NCBI GenBank assembly: GCA_964432565.1
Contig: CAYSOA010000003.1
Location: forward strand, 39,424 to 103,423
Origin: CAIOHW01 sp964432565
Lineage (GTDB): Bacteria > Bdellovibrionota > UBA1018
Length of the DNA stretch: 64,000 nucleotides
Reading direction: 5' to 3'
The number at the start of each line of letters is the position of its first letter. Within the stretch, counting starts at the first letter, position 1. Positions 1-8,761 of the stretch are shown here, in pieces. The translations under genes were made by a program, and so were the position numbers. The notes beneath the pieces are model-generated. The model had not been told where the DNA came from, made no database searches, and saw only the letters and a program-made list of their open reading frames with translations.

Positions 1-7
1 CCGCTCG

Positions 8-688
8 TCAAACCAGAAAGGGATTCTGGCGCTTTTCCACCCCGACGGTACTTTCGGGGCCGTGCCCCGGGCAAAGTCGCGTATCACCATCCAGGGTCAG
101 GATACGGTTTTTAATGCTGCGAAACATTTGATCCTGATCTCCACCCCAGAGATCCGTTCGCCCGACGCTCCCCTGAAAGAGCGTATCCCCGGAGAAGAGG
201 GTTTCGCGGGTGCCCACCTCCGAGTCCTCGTGCATTCGCAGGCAGACGCTGCCGGGGCTATGCCCCGGAGTGTGCAAAACGCTGATTCGAATGTCTCCAA
301 TCCGAAGCTCCTTTTCATCATCAAGATAGGCGTCAACCGGAAGGGGCTCGTCGTAATGAATCCCAAACAGACGCCCCTGCTCGATCAGGTTCAGGTAGAG
401 GGGCTCGTCCCCTCGATGCATCAGAATCGACGGCTGCTCCTCTCGTGCTTCTCGAACTCGCCGGGTCGCGCCCACATGATCGAGATGCCCATGCGTGTGC
501 AGCAGGTACCTGACCCTGAGCGGAACTCCAGAGGAGGTCTTGAGGCCTTCCAGCCGGGAGAGAATCTTCTCCGGCTCATCGCCCGGATCCACCAGGGCGG
601 CCTCCCCCGTTCGCTCGCAGGCGATCAGGCGACAATTGCACTGAAAGGGACCCACCACCCAGTTTCTCTCGATAATCGTTGACGGCAT
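8..688 (-). CDS. MBL-fold metallo-hydrolase, glyoxalase II-like
   Basis: Predicted cytoplasmic metallo-beta-lactamase-fold hydrolase of 226 residues. The metal-binding signature HTHGHLDH lies at about residues 64-71. Further metal ligands are visible as His143 in HTPGHSPGS, Asp168 in FSGDTLF, and the His of the PGHGP motif near the C-terminus. Length and motif order match the small hydroxyacylglutathione hydrolase-like proteins, which hydrolyse thioesters; the substrate cannot be told from sequence. The ATG at 688 is preferred over an upstream GTG at 709 because a GGTGG element precedes it and the protein then begins like its family. It follows the SpoIID-domain gene by 56 bp on the same strand and may be co-transcribed. 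No signal peptide is seen. Confidence 0.85.
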   Translation of the reverse strand: MPSTIIERNWVVGPFQCNCRLIACERTGEAALVDPGDEPEKILSRLEGLKTSSGVPLRVRYLLHTHGHLDHVGATRRVREAREEQPSILMHRGDEPLYLNLIEQGRLFGIHYDEPLPVDAYLDDEKELRIGDIRISVLHTPGHSPGSVCLRMHEDSEVGTRETLFSGDTLFQGSVGRTDLWGGDQDQMFRSIKNRILTLDGDTRLCPGHGPESTVGVEKRQNPFLV

Positions 689-744
689 GAATACCCACCG
701 GTCTCTCACCGCCGGGCCACTCAGGCAAGCCGATTACCCCTCGG

Positions 745-1974
745 TCACCGCCAGGCCCGGCGAATGGTCGCTTCCGGATAGTACGTCGACAGAATCTGGG
801 TCGACTTGTAGCCGGCTGCTCCCATTTCCTTGGCGCCCCACTGGCACATTCCTACGCCATGTCCAAAGCCACGTCCTTCAAAGAGCCAGTCGGTTCCCGG
901 TCCGCGGGTCACTTCAAACGCCGTACTGCGAAGGTGCTCGGAACCGATGAGGCTTCGAAACTTTGCTCCGGGAATATCCTGCGTCACCATCTTGCCCGAG
1001 GCATCCGAGAACGCCACCTTCAGACGTCGCACGCGTCCCGACGGAAACCTCGAAAGCACCTCGACGGCCAGCACCTTTTCTGGCCCCAACGACTTCAACG
1101 CCTGATTCATTTCGGATTCAGAGACCCGATGGCTCCAGCGGTATCTGGGAGAAGATCCGCAATGCTGGCAGCGAACGCCCCCACGAACCCCTGGCTCGGC
1201 CCGCCCCCACACGGTCTGAGGGTCGTCGGTCGATCCACCACACGTCGAGTGATAAAACGCCTTGATGGGGCGCGGTGCCCCGATGGAACCTCCCGCCACG
1301 AGTACCAGCCCGCGAGTCGCTGCGACCAGCCGACTGGCTCTCGGCTCTTCGCCCGCCGTACCCAGATAAACCTGGTCGCGCGTGGTCGACTCAACGTCGT
1401 AGGACACGCCCTTTCTTCGAGCCTCCTGCATCTGATGCCACGCATACGATCGTGCAGCGATCACCTGAGCAGCGACGGCCTCGGCATTCCAGCGTGCCGA
1501 GAATTCACCATTCACGACTCCATCGAGATACTTTTCAATATCGAGCTCATTGATCACGAGGCAGCCTCCTCGCCCGGGCTTCAGCACCAGCCCCTCGCGA
1601 ACCAGCCTCGAAGACCATGTCAGCGTACCCGAAGGACTCTCCAATCGCAGGGGCCGTCGATAACGACGCTCCCGGATCGTCGGACCTGTCACGCGAAGCG
1701 ATCCTCTTTCGCAACGAATCTTCAAGCTCTGCCGCCCTGCACGAACTCGGTCGGTCGAGGACGCACGCCACCCTTGTCCTTCCTCGCGAAGTTGAAGGTC
1801 CCAGCCGGATACCTGCAATGAAGCCAAACTTCGCTCCAGAAGCACACGAACCTTGGGAGGGGCAGAGGATGAAGGAGGGGCAATGGATGCGACCGCCGAT
1901 CCTGTCAGCAGCAATCCCCAGGCCCCTGAAATGAAAATGGGGAGACTCCTTCTCCCCTGCAAAAGCGGCGTCAT
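745..1974 (-). CDS. SpoIID/LytB domain protein, exported
   Basis: Exported protein of 409 residues with a SpoIID/LytB domain. In Bacillus, SpoIID is a lytic transglycosylase that cleaves denuded glycan strands; homologues in non-sporulating Gram-negatives are probably peptidoglycan remodelling enzymes. An N-terminal hydrophobic stretch (about residues 12-30, ending in an Ala-rich region) looks like a signal peptide. The family hallmarks are a VVNGEFS...AAQVIAARSYA segment in the middle and, near residue 370, GHGVGMCQWGA followed by STYYP. Presence of this domain is not evidence for sporulation. It lies 78 bp downstream of the slipin gene on the same strand. Confidence 0.85.
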   Translation of the reverse strand: MTPLLQGRRSLPIFISGAWGLLLTGSAVASIAPPSSSAPPKVRVLLERSLASLQVSGWDLQLREEGQGWRASSTDRVRAGRQSLKIRCERGSLRVTGPTIRERRYRRPLRLESPSGTLTWSSRLVREGLVLKPGRGGCLVINELDIEKYLDGVVNGEFSARWNAEAVAAQVIAARSYAWHQMQEARRKGVSYDVESTTRDQVYLGTAGEEPRASRLVAATRGLVLVAGGSIGAPRPIKAFYHSTCGGSTDDPQTVWGRAEPGVRGGVRCQHCGSSPRYRWSHRVSESEMNQALKSLGPEKVLAVEVLSRFPSGRVRRLKVAFSDASGKMVTQDIPGAKFRSLIGSEHLRSTAFEVTRGPGTDWLFEGRGFGHGVGMCQWGAKEMGAAGYKSTQILSTYYPEATIRRAWR

Positions 1975-2052
1975 GCCTGAGTTCAGTGTGAGGGTGGGGG
2001 CAGGTCAATTCCAGCAATTTCTGCCGGCCCTCTAGCCCTCACCCCACTGAAG

Positions 2053-2817
2053 TCAGGACCTCGGCTGTGAACCGCCAGTAAACTGACGAAGTACTTCGAT
2101 CGGAAGCGGGATCACCGTCGCTTTTCCATTGTTCGAGATCTCAACGAGCGTCTGAAGGTAACGCAACTGAAGCGTCGTCGGACTCTGTGCCATGACATTT
2201 GCAGCCTCAGACAACTTCTGGGACGCCTGAAGCTCGCCTTCTGCCGCAATGATCTTGGCGCGCCGCTCGCGCTCAGCCTCGGCCTGTCGGGCCATCGCCC
2301 GCTGCATCTCGACCGGAAGGTCGATCTGCTTCACTTCGACGTTCGAGACCTTCACGCCCCAGGGCTCGGTCTGGGTGTCGAGGATGCTCTGAAGGCGGTG
2401 GTTGATCGCCTCCCGCGAAGCCAAAAGCTCGTCCAGCTCGACCTGTCCCAGCACGGACCGCAGCGTCGTCTGGGCCAGCTTCGAAGTCGCGAGCAGGTAA
2501 TTCTCGACTTCGACCACGGCACGGTTCGGATCGACCACGCGAAAATAAACCACCGCATTGACCTTGATCGTCACGTTGTCGCGGCTGATTGCATCCTGAG
2601 GAGGGACATCCAGCGTGACCACTCGGGTGTCGACGCGCGACATCTTGTCGATGAACGGAATCAGAAGAATCAGGCCCGGACCCTTCGCTCCAATAATTCG
2701 TCCGAGCCGAAAAACCACTCCCCGCTCGTATTCGTTCAAGATCTTCACGCTCATCGAGAGGATCGTCCCCGCGACGATCACCACGAACAAGAAACTACCG
2801 GACAAGAGCTCCATCAT
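2053..2817 (-). CDS. slipin / SPFH-domain membrane protein
   Basis: Membrane-anchored SPFH (stomatin/prohibitin) protein, 254 residues from the ATG at 2817. It has one N-terminal transmembrane segment (LLSGSFLFVVIVAGTILS), then the SPFH core with NEYERGVVFRLGR and GPGLILLIPFID, and a charged coiled-coil (AMARQAEAERERRAKI) typical of oligomerising slipins. The start is fixed by AGAAAGGA just upstream, and ATGA overlaps the stop of the NfeD gene, implying translational coupling. Slipin-NfeD pairs are a recurrent operon in which the NfeD protease is thought to act on the slipin partner. The longer in-frame extension to 2958 lies inside nfeD and is not used. Confidence 0.92.
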   Translation of the reverse strand: MMELLSGSFLFVVIVAGTILSMSVKILNEYERGVVFRLGRIIGAKGPGLILLIPFIDKMSRVDTRVVTLDVPPQDAISRDNVTIKVNAVVYFRVVDPNRAVVEVENYLLATSKLAQTTLRSVLGQVELDELLASREAINHRLQSILDTQTEPWGVKVSNVEVKQIDLPVEMQRAMARQAEAERERRAKIIAAEGELQASQKLSEAANVMAQSPTTLQLRYLQTLVEISNNGKATVIPLPIEVLRQFTGGSQPRS

Positions 2818-4244
2818 GAGTTTCCTTTCTGAGAGTCGTTGCTCGACTCCGCTTCCATGACCTCTTCGGGGGCCACCCGGGCCGTCAGGCCTTCCACCTT
2901 CTCCACCCGCACCCGTCCACCGACGACCAGAGTCGACGACGAGGACTGCACCTTCCAAATCTCTCCTCGAAAAACGGCGGTTCCCCGCGTCGGGTCGGTA
3001 GCATCGACAAAATCAACCACTCCGGAATAGCCCGCAAGTCCACCTACTCCGACGCCCTTCATCTGCCTCAAGGCCTGCTCCACCAGGCGCTTCGACCGTC
3101 TTGCTGCCAAGCCGATCAGCAGTCCGGTTGCCGCAAAGACCACAAGCACCGGCACCCAGACAGCCGGACTGATCTGCAGCGCCCCGCCCGAAGGGTCCAT
3201 CACCCAGAGAAATCCGAGCACGACCGAAATCAGCCCGCCAATGGCCAGGGCTCCGAAGGTGGGAGTGAACGCTTCAACGATCATCATCACCAGGCCCAGC
3301 ACCAGAAGCAGCAACCCTCCCGTGCGAATGGGCAGAAGCTGAAACGACATCAGACCGGCAATGAGGCAGATTCCTCCCAGAACTCCGGCGATCGTAATTC
3401 CGGGATTGGTGATCTCGACGTAGATCAACAGCGAGCCCAGCGAGAGCAGCAGCGTGGCCACGTTCGGATCTGCCAGAAAATGCAGCAACCGCTGTCCCCA
3501 GGTCATTTTCACCGCCAGAAGCACCGGTGCCGAAAGCCGTAACGTGATCTCACGACCCGCTCCCTCGACAGGGATCTTTTTCCCGTCGAGCGCCTTGAGA
3601 AAGTCAGCCTCATCATTCGCCACGACATCGATCAGATTTTTTTCGAGCGCTTCACGAGAGGTGAAGCTGGCGCTGGACCGCACCATCTTTTCGGCGACGT
3701 CCACCGGCCTGTGCCGTTGCTCGGCCATGCTCTTGACCATGGCGACCGTGTCGTTGACGGCCTTTTCGCGCATGTCCCCGGGGACATTCTCTCCCTGCGG
3801 GCCGACCGGATGCGCGGCACCCACATTGGTCCCCGGTGCCATCCCTGCCCCGTGCGCCGCCACAAGCAGTATGGCGCCAGCCGAAGTCGCAGAAGCACCC
3901 GAAGGACCAACGAATATCAACACCGGAACACGAGAGCCCGACATCGCCTGAATGATGTCACGCGTGCTGGTCAGAAGACCTCCCGGCGTATCCATACGGA
4001 TGAGTACCGCTTCAGCCTGCTCGTCCCTCGACGCCTGGTCGATGGCCTGCCGAAGATGGGCTGCCACACCGGGATTCACCGCCCCCTTGAGCTCTGCCAC
4101 GTAGACCCGTCGCTCGCGTACAGTTTCAGCCAACGAGACGGCCCCCGAAACCATCAGAAGTGCGGCCGCAAACAGAACGCCTCTTCGACGGACTCGGCGG
4201 GATGGTCTGCTCTCGGCGTTCTCGAACCTCCGCAGACCGATCAT
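2814..4244 (-). CDS. NfeD-family membrane-bound serine protease
   Basis: Long-form NfeD protein, 476 residues. Order of parts: basic N-terminus and signal/anchor (about 22-38), a ClpP-like protease domain, four or five hydrophobic segments (about 230-370), and a C-terminal OB-fold-like NfeD domain. The candidate nucleophile is Ser121 in GASATSAGA, matching the Ser of the archaeal homologue PH1510, which cleaves the C-terminus of its stomatin partner; the catalytic Lys lies further on in the Lys-containing MREKAVNDTV region. It overlaps both neighbours by 4 bp (ATGA), so the 4241-4753 gene, nfeD and slipin form one unit. Role: membrane protein quality control or microdomain maintenance (inference from family). 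Confidence 0.9.
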   Translation of the reverse strand: MIGLRRFENAESRPSRRVRRRGVLFAAALLMVSGAVSLAETVRERRVYVAELKGAVNPGVAAHLRQAIDQASRDEQAEAVLIRMDTPGGLLTSTRDIIQAMSGSRVPVLIFVGPSGASATSAGAILLVAAHGAGMAPGTNVGAAHPVGPQGENVPGDMREKAVNDTVAMVKSMAEQRHRPVDVAEKMVRSSASFTSREALEKNLIDVVANDEADFLKALDGKKIPVEGAGREITLRLSAPVLLAVKMTWGQRLLHFLADPNVATLLLSLGSLLIYVEITNPGITIAGVLGGICLIAGLMSFQLLPIRTGGLLLLVLGLVMMIVEAFTPTFGALAIGGLISVVLGFLWVMDPSGGALQISPAVWVPVLVVFAATGLLIGLAARRSKRLVEQALRQMKGVGVGGLAGYSGVVDFVDATDPTRGTAVFRGEIWKVQSSSSTLVVGGRVRVEKVEGLTARVAPEEVMEAESSNDSQKGNS

Positions 4245-4753
4245 GTCTGCCCCCCGGACCGTTCTCGAAGCGCGCGTGCAAGTCGCTTCAAGGTTTCCCA
4301 GGCTTCTCGCTTTACCGAGGGTTCGGACTGGATTCGAGCGAGTGCCGGAAGCTCAAACCGGTCCGGGCGCAGGGCAGCGAGGCGCGAGGACTTGCGTCCC
4401 TCCAGTCCGACACCCAGTACGATGGGCGTTTTTGCCTCCGGAAACTCTCCCCACTCCATCGTGACATCCCGTTCGGAAAGGTCGATGGCCGCCATCATTT
4501 TGAGAAGAAACTGACGATCCACGGCGTGGGGTTCCGACTCGAGATAAAGCAGCACACGCCTGACGCCCGATGATTGAGGACTCACGGACGGAGAAGATGA
4601 CGGCTTGAGATGAGGTACCGGCGCTGCAGATTCTGCCGGACGCCAAGAACGCGGCGGAGCCTCGACCGCAGACGAAGCGGAAACCTTCGCCGCACGACGA
4701 ACCATCACGACTGTTCTCGAGGGAAGAAACCCCGCCCACGCCCGAAGCGACAT
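4241..4753 (-). CDS. hypothetical protein coupled to nfeD
   Basis: 170-residue protein not recognised by family. Residues 1-60 are low-complexity, rich in Ser, Pro and Ala; the rest is compact, with the segment RRVLLYLESEPHAVDRQFLLKMMAAI followed by VTMEWGEF and PIVLGVGLEG, looking like alternating beta strands and helices. It loosely recalls the small DNA polymerase III psi (HolD)-type fold, but this is a weak impression only. The stop overlaps the start of nfeD (ATGA), which together with an uninterrupted reading frame supports that it is real. The ATG at 4753 lies 40 bp after the upstream zinc-ribbon gene. Confidence 0.6.
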   Translation of the reverse strand: MSLRAWAGFLPSRTVVMVRRAAKVSASSAVEAPPRSWRPAESAAPVPHLKPSSSPSVSPQSSGVRRVLLYLESEPHAVDRQFLLKMMAAIDLSERDVTMEWGEFPEAKTPIVLGVGLEGRKSSRLAALRPDRFELPALARIQSEPSVKREAWETLKRLARALRERSGGQT

Positions 4754-4792
4754 GGCCCCGGTTCTGGCACAGGTTCCGGCAATCGTGCAACT

Positions 4793-5074
4793 TTACTGAA
4801 GACGATGCATGACGCGATGAGCCTGGTTCTGGCACTCGGGGCAGCGGGCCGTTTCCTGTGTCAGATTTCGACTAAAATCCGTCAGATAACTGAAATGAAG
4901 CCGGGACTGACACTGCGCGCAGTGCGTGTACTTGAGTAAAACATCACGACTGGATCCCTGAAGAAGCGACGACGGACATCTGGCTCCGGAAGTCGCACCA
5001 GAGTCCGAATTCCGACTCTCTCCTGCGCCCACCGCCTGCATCTGCACCTTGTCGTCAGTCTTCGGATCCGCCAT
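4793..5074 (-). CDS. small zinc-ribbon-like protein
   Basis: 93-residue protein. The last 45 residues hold two CxxC knuckles (CAQC and CPEC) about 27 residues apart, a likely single zinc site of the rubredoxin/zinc-ribbon kind; between them lies HFSYLTDFSRNL. The first half is disordered in appearance. The ATG at 5074 is chosen because AAAGGAG sits 7 bp before it; longer frames to 5161 lack a good ribosome site. It precedes the 4241-4753, nfeD and slipin genes on the same strand. Function unknown; it could be a regulatory adaptor or nucleic-acid binder. Confidence 0.65.
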   Translation of the reverse strand: MADPKTDDKVQMQAVGAGESRNSDSGATSGARCPSSLLQGSSRDVLLKYTHCAQCQSRLHFSYLTDFSRNLTQETARCPECQNQAHRVMHRLQ

Positions 5075-5193
5075 GCTCTGCTCCTTTGGCGATTGCATCG
5101 CCCACACCCCTTTCTTCGGAGTGCCACCGTCGCCACTGAACGGGAAAGATTTGCAGTGCAAGGACCGGCCCGCCCCCTTCGAAGGACAGGGAC

Positions 5194-6402
5194 TCAGGAC
5201 TGGAAAGTGGCCCCTGAAGATCGCGAACTGCGGTCATCCACTCCAATCGAGACCACCATGTCGCTCAGCACATTCGTCACCGAACGCGCGCGCCCGAGAA
5301 TCCAGTCGACTGAAAGCAGCAGCGCCAGATTTTCGGTTGGAACACCGAGCATCCCCAGCACCAAGGCCAGAGAAATGAATCCAGCTTCGGGCACACCGGC
5401 GATTCCCACGGCCGTCACCAGACAGAGCCCGGCTCCCACGAGCTGCTGCCCGAGGCTCAGGTCAATGCCCATGGCCTGGGCCACAAAAAGAAACGCCATT
5501 CCCTCGTAGAGAATGATGCCATCGTTGTTCAGGTTCGTTCCGATGCAGGCCCCCAGGGCCGAGGCCTGTCGCGAGACTCCCAGTCGGTCGAGGGCCCGAA
5601 GCGTGAAAGGAAGCGTGGCAAGACTGCTGTTCGTACCCAGAGCCTGCACAACCGGCTCCTTTGCCTCGCGCCAAAACTGCGGCAGCGGGATCCCGGCCAC
5701 CCATCGCACCCAGACCTGATAGGTCAATGCAATGTGAATGAGCAACCCCAGCAACGCCACCCAGAGGTAGGGGAAAAGTTCGACCAGCGGACCAAACCCG
5801 TACTTCGCAACCGAGGAGGCCACTGCCGCAAAGACGGCCAAAGGGATGAGCCGCGTCACCCAGAAAAGCATTCGTTCGGCGAGCCGCTGTGCAATATCGA
5901 AGGCCCTGCGCACGGGAGCAGCTCCGTCGCCCTCGCTGCGGATGGCCATCCCCAGAAGCAGGGCCAGCAGGACGGCTGGAATCACGGCATTGTCGACAAA
6001 AGGCTGCGCGACGCTCCGTGGAAACCAGGAGCCCAGCGACTGAAAAAGATCGACCTTGGGAATCGTAGGCAGCGAATCGGTTCCCGCAGCCGCGTGTCGT
6101 CCCCAGAATGTTCGAAGGCCCGCTCCGGGCTTCAGCAGATGGGACAGCCCCAGCCCGATCGAAAGGGCAACCAAGGCATTCATGATCGCGATTCCGAACA
6201 TTCGAATTCCGTGACGCAGACTCACTTGCGCCTGTGAGATGGCGTTGATGATCGCTACGAAAAGAAGCGGTACCGCCATGGCCTTGATGAGCTGAATCAC
6301 GACCTGGGAGACTCCGGCGAGCGGCATGCCCCACCCCGTTGCTCCCCCGAGAAACGGCCCTGCAGCGAGCCCTGCCACCAGAGCCACCACCATCGCCTTC
6401 AT
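5194..6402 (-). CDS. dicarboxylate/amino acid:cation symporter (DAACS family)
   Basis: Inner-membrane secondary transporter of 402 residues, using Na+ or H+ gradients to import dicarboxylates, glutamate or related amino acids. The multi-helix pattern of the GltP/DctA family is clear: an early AMAVPLLFVAIINAIS, the cation/substrate region TNLNNDGIILYEG, and the late AGVPEAGFISLALVLGMLG hairpin followed by VDWILGRARSVTNVLSD. The Asn/Asp-containing NLNNDG replaces the more usual NxDG, so substrate cannot be guessed with confidence. The start overlaps the uvrC stop by 4 bp (ATGA), an odd functional pairing that probably reflects compact operon packing. Confidence 0.9.
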   Translation of the reverse strand: MKAMVVALVAGLAAGPFLGGATGWGMPLAGVSQVVIQLIKAMAVPLLFVAIINAISQAQVSLRHGIRMFGIAIMNALVALSIGLGLSHLLKPGAGLRTFWGRHAAAGTDSLPTIPKVDLFQSLGSWFPRSVAQPFVDNAVIPAVLLALLLGMAIRSEGDGAAPVRRAFDIAQRLAERMLFWVTRLIPLAVFAAVASSVAKYGFGPLVELFPYLWVALLGLLIHIALTYQVWVRWVAGIPLPQFWREAKEPVVQALGTNSSLATLPFTLRALDRLGVSRQASALGACIGTNLNNDGIILYEGMAFLFVAQAMGIDLSLGQQLVGAGLCLVTAVGIAGVPEAGFISLALVLGMLGVPTENLALLLSVDWILGRARSVTNVLSDMVVSIGVDDRSSRSSGATFQS

Positions 6403-8168
6403 CGCGTCTTCCCCCCTCTTCCCATGATGCGCTTGTCACGCACGTTCCGGTGGTAGGAAATGGCAAAACGATGGGCTTCGTCACGAACATGCACCAGAAG
6501 CTTGTAGGCGGGCATGTGCGGCAGCAGATTCACAGGATTCTTTCGTCCGGGGATGAAAATGCGTTCGAGGGACGCCCGCACTTCCTTTTCTCTAAAATTC
6601 CTCTCCGTTCGAGCCTTGGCAAGGCCCACGACGGCCACGCCCTGAATCTGAAGCTCCTCCAAAATCGCCACCGCCTGCGAGAGCTGGCCCTTGCCTCCAT
6701 CGACGACCACCAGATCCGGGAGTTCGTCGCCCTCACGCCCCAGCGCCGCAAATCGCCGTCCCAGCACTTCCTTCATGGTGGCAAAGTCGTTCGCACCCTC
6801 GACCGTTTTGATCTTGTAGCGGCGGTAGAGATTCTTGTCGGGACCACCGTCGATGAAGACCACGCGCGACGCCACGGCGTCCTCGCCGTGGATATTCGAG
6901 TTGTCGAAACACTCGATTCGATGAGGAAGGCGGGAAAGCCCGAGCTTCTCCTGAACCTCTTCGAGCGCGGCAATGCCATGGCCGCCACCCTGTTTGGCAT
7001 TCTGCTCAACCGAGTATTTGGCGTTCTGACGAGCTACGCCGAGAATCTGCTCATCAAAGGGGGTGTCGGCGATGCGAAGTCGAAGTCCCAGGCTGCGCTC
7101 GATCATCTCGAGCTCAGCCGACTCGGGTGCCACGGGGAGCAGCACCTCGGACGGACGCGAGAGCCCTGCGCCACCCGCCTGCGTCTCGTCGGGCCTTTCC
7201 TCAAGCGCCACGTAATATTGGGACAGAACCTCTCCCAGAATCTCGGCATCCGTCTGGCTCGAATCCGCATTCTGGACATCGAAATGCCGAACGGAGAGCA
7301 TCTTGCCCCCGCGAACCTGCAGAATCACGGCATGAAAGAGCACTTCGCTTCGGGCGATTCCCACCACGTCACGGTCCCGCTCCGAGCCGGCCTCGACCAC
7401 GCCCTGAACCGCCGTGATCCCCTCGAGCGCCTGAACCTGGTCCCGAAAGTGTGCGGCACGCTCGAAATCCTCGGCCTCGGCGGCCTCCGACATCTGGGAG
7501 CGCAGCGAATCCAGAAGGGGGTCGGCCTTTCCCTCGAGAATCGAAATCGCCTGGTCGATCGTCCCGCGATAGCCGGCCTCGTCGATCATTCGCACGCAGG
7601 AGCCCGAGCACTGCCCGATTTGATAGAGGATGCAGGGGCGGCTGCGATGCCTGAAGGTATTGTCCGAACAGTCCCGCAGCTGAAAGGTATGGTTCAGAAG
7701 CTGAAGGGTCTGCCTTGCCGACCATGCGGACGGAAACGGACCGAAATACCGGGCACCGTCGCGCCGGACCCGGCGGGTCCACTCGATCCGCGGAAAGGCC
7801 TGGGCGATGTCGATTCGAAGGTAGGGATAGCCCTTGTCATCCTTGAGCCGCACATTGAAGCGCGGCTTGTGCTTCTTGATGAGCGTGCACTCGAGAATCA
7901 GAGCCTCGTTTTCGGTCTCGGTCAGGATCAAATCGAAGGTTTCGATCGACGCCACGAGAAGCTCGGTACGAAGGCGCTCGTGGCGCGCCGCCTGAAAATA
8001 GCTGGAAACCCGATTCCGCAGATTTTTGGCTTTTCCGACATAAAGAATGGCCCCCGAGGAGTCCTTCATCAGGTAAACGCCGGGCAAAGTGCTGATCTCG
8101 CGGGCTTTTCTCAGCAGCTCGGCGCGACGCGCCTCGGGGTTTCGAGCTTGATTTTCCACTCCGGTCAT
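6399..8168 (-). CDS. uvrC: UvrABC excinuclease subunit C, lacking C-terminal HhH domain
   Basis: Nuclease subunit of nucleotide excision repair, 589 residues. Seen in order: a GIY-YIG nuclease domain (LPGVYLMKD...ILYVGKAKNLRNRV, about residues 28-60) for 3-prime incision; Cys-rich linker; a UVR motif for UvrB contact (around 215-250); and the RNase H-like domain for 5-prime incision with ECFDNSN, VVVDGGKGQ and EAHRFA. The protein ends about 20 residues after EAHRFA, so the usual tandem helix-hairpin-helix DNA-binding domain is absent. This is not an obvious frameshift, because the overlapping downstream symporter is intact from its first helix. uvrB lies nearby (9486-11639). Confidence 0.95.
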   Translation of the reverse strand: MTGVENQARNPEARRAELLRKAREISTLPGVYLMKDSSGAILYVGKAKNLRNRVSSYFQAARHERLRTELLVASIETFDLILTETENEALILECTLIKKHKPRFNVRLKDDKGYPYLRIDIAQAFPRIEWTRRVRRDGARYFGPFPSAWSARQTLQLLNHTFQLRDCSDNTFRHRSRPCILYQIGQCSGSCVRMIDEAGYRGTIDQAISILEGKADPLLDSLRSQMSEAAEAEDFERAAHFRDQVQALEGITAVQGVVEAGSERDRDVVGIARSEVLFHAVILQVRGGKMLSVRHFDVQNADSSQTDAEILGEVLSQYYVALEERPDETQAGGAGLSRPSEVLLPVAPESAELEMIERSLGLRLRIADTPFDEQILGVARQNAKYSVEQNAKQGGGHGIAALEEVQEKLGLSRLPHRIECFDNSNIHGEDAVASRVVFIDGGPDKNLYRRYKIKTVEGANDFATMKEVLGRRFAALGREGDELPDLVVVDGGKGQLSQAVAILEELQIQGVAVVGLAKARTERNFREKEVRASLERIFIPGRKNPVNLLPHMPAYKLLVHVRDEAHRFAISYHRNVRDKRIMGRGGKTR

Positions 8169-8215
8169 CTATAAGTAATTTCAAAGATTTACTCAATTTC
8201 CAGAAGAGGAAAACC

Positions 8216-8656
8216 ATGGCCAAACCTGCCGTCGCTCAAGAAACGCTGTCGTACTGCACGAGCTGCAAGATCGACCTCGCCCACACGATTGTCTCGATGA
8301 AGGGTGACCAGATCGCCAAGGTCGAGTGCAAGACCTGCAAAAAGACCCATGCATACAAGGTCCCCAAGGGAGTGACCGAAGCAGCTCCCAAGAAAAAGCG
8401 CGTCAGCAAGAAGAAGGCCGACTCAGAAGCCCTGACCGCGAGTACGATCGAAGCCGAGTGGGAAAAGCTGATGAACGCCCACCGGGACGCCCCCTTCAAG
8501 CCGTATGGCCTGAAGGCGAAGTTCGCCCTCGGAGACAAGATCAAGCACCCGAGCTTCGGAGACGGGATCGTCGGCAAGCTGATCTACCCCAACAAGCTCG
8601 AAGTCATCTTTCGGACGGACATCAAGGTTCTGATCCACGGCGGATCACCCAACTAA
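8216..8656 (+). CDS. zinc-ribbon protein with UvrD/PcrA C-terminal (Tudor-like) domain
   Basis: 146-residue protein with two parts. The N-terminus has paired knuckles CTSC and CKTC about 26 residues apart, then a Lys-rich linker (PKKKRVSKKKAD). The C-terminus, from about residue 100, reads FALGDKIKHPSFGDGIV then KLEVIF and DIKVLIHG, matching the pattern of the C-terminal domain of UvrD/PcrA (G-D-x-V-x-H-x-x-F-G-x-G), a Tudor-like fold that binds RNA polymerase in those helicases. It is transcribed away from uvrC, sharing a 47 bp intergenic region. A strong terminator follows. GAAGAGGAAAACC precedes the ATG. Possible role in linking transcription and repair, or a general nucleic-acid protein (inference). 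Confidence 0.75.
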   Translation: MAKPAVAQETLSYCTSCKIDLAHTIVSMKGDQIAKVECKTCKKTHAYKVPKGVTEAAPKKKRVSKKKADSEALTASTIEAEWEKLMNAHRDAPFKPYGLKAKFALGDKIKHPSFGDGIVGKLIYPNKLEVIFRTDIKVLIHGGSPN

Positions 8657-8695
8657 CAGAGCAGACTCCGTCTACCTCTCAATCGAATGAAACTG

Positions 8696-8728
8696 AAAAG
8701 GGCGCTGCTACTGCAGCGCCCTTTTTTT
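8696..8728. terminator. bidirectional intrinsic terminator
   Basis: A perfect 9-bp GC-rich stem (GGGCGCTGC / GCAGCGCCC, 4-base loop) is followed by seven T on the plus strand and preceded by AAAA, so it can also end the minus-strand gene whose stop is at 8762. It separates the convergent 8216-8656 and 8762-9433 genes. Confidence 0.92.
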
Positions 8729-8761
8729 GATAAGATTCTTCCAGTTCGAGAGTCCGACTCT

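Noticed and set aside
745..1974. SpoIID as a sign of sporulation
   Set aside because: SpoIID/LytB-domain proteins are common in non-sporulating Gram-negatives, and no other sporulation gene is present.
6339..8174. 611-codon plus-strand frame
   Set aside because: It is antisense to uvrC, a certain gene, and its product has no recognisable motifs; it results from the high-GC codon bias.
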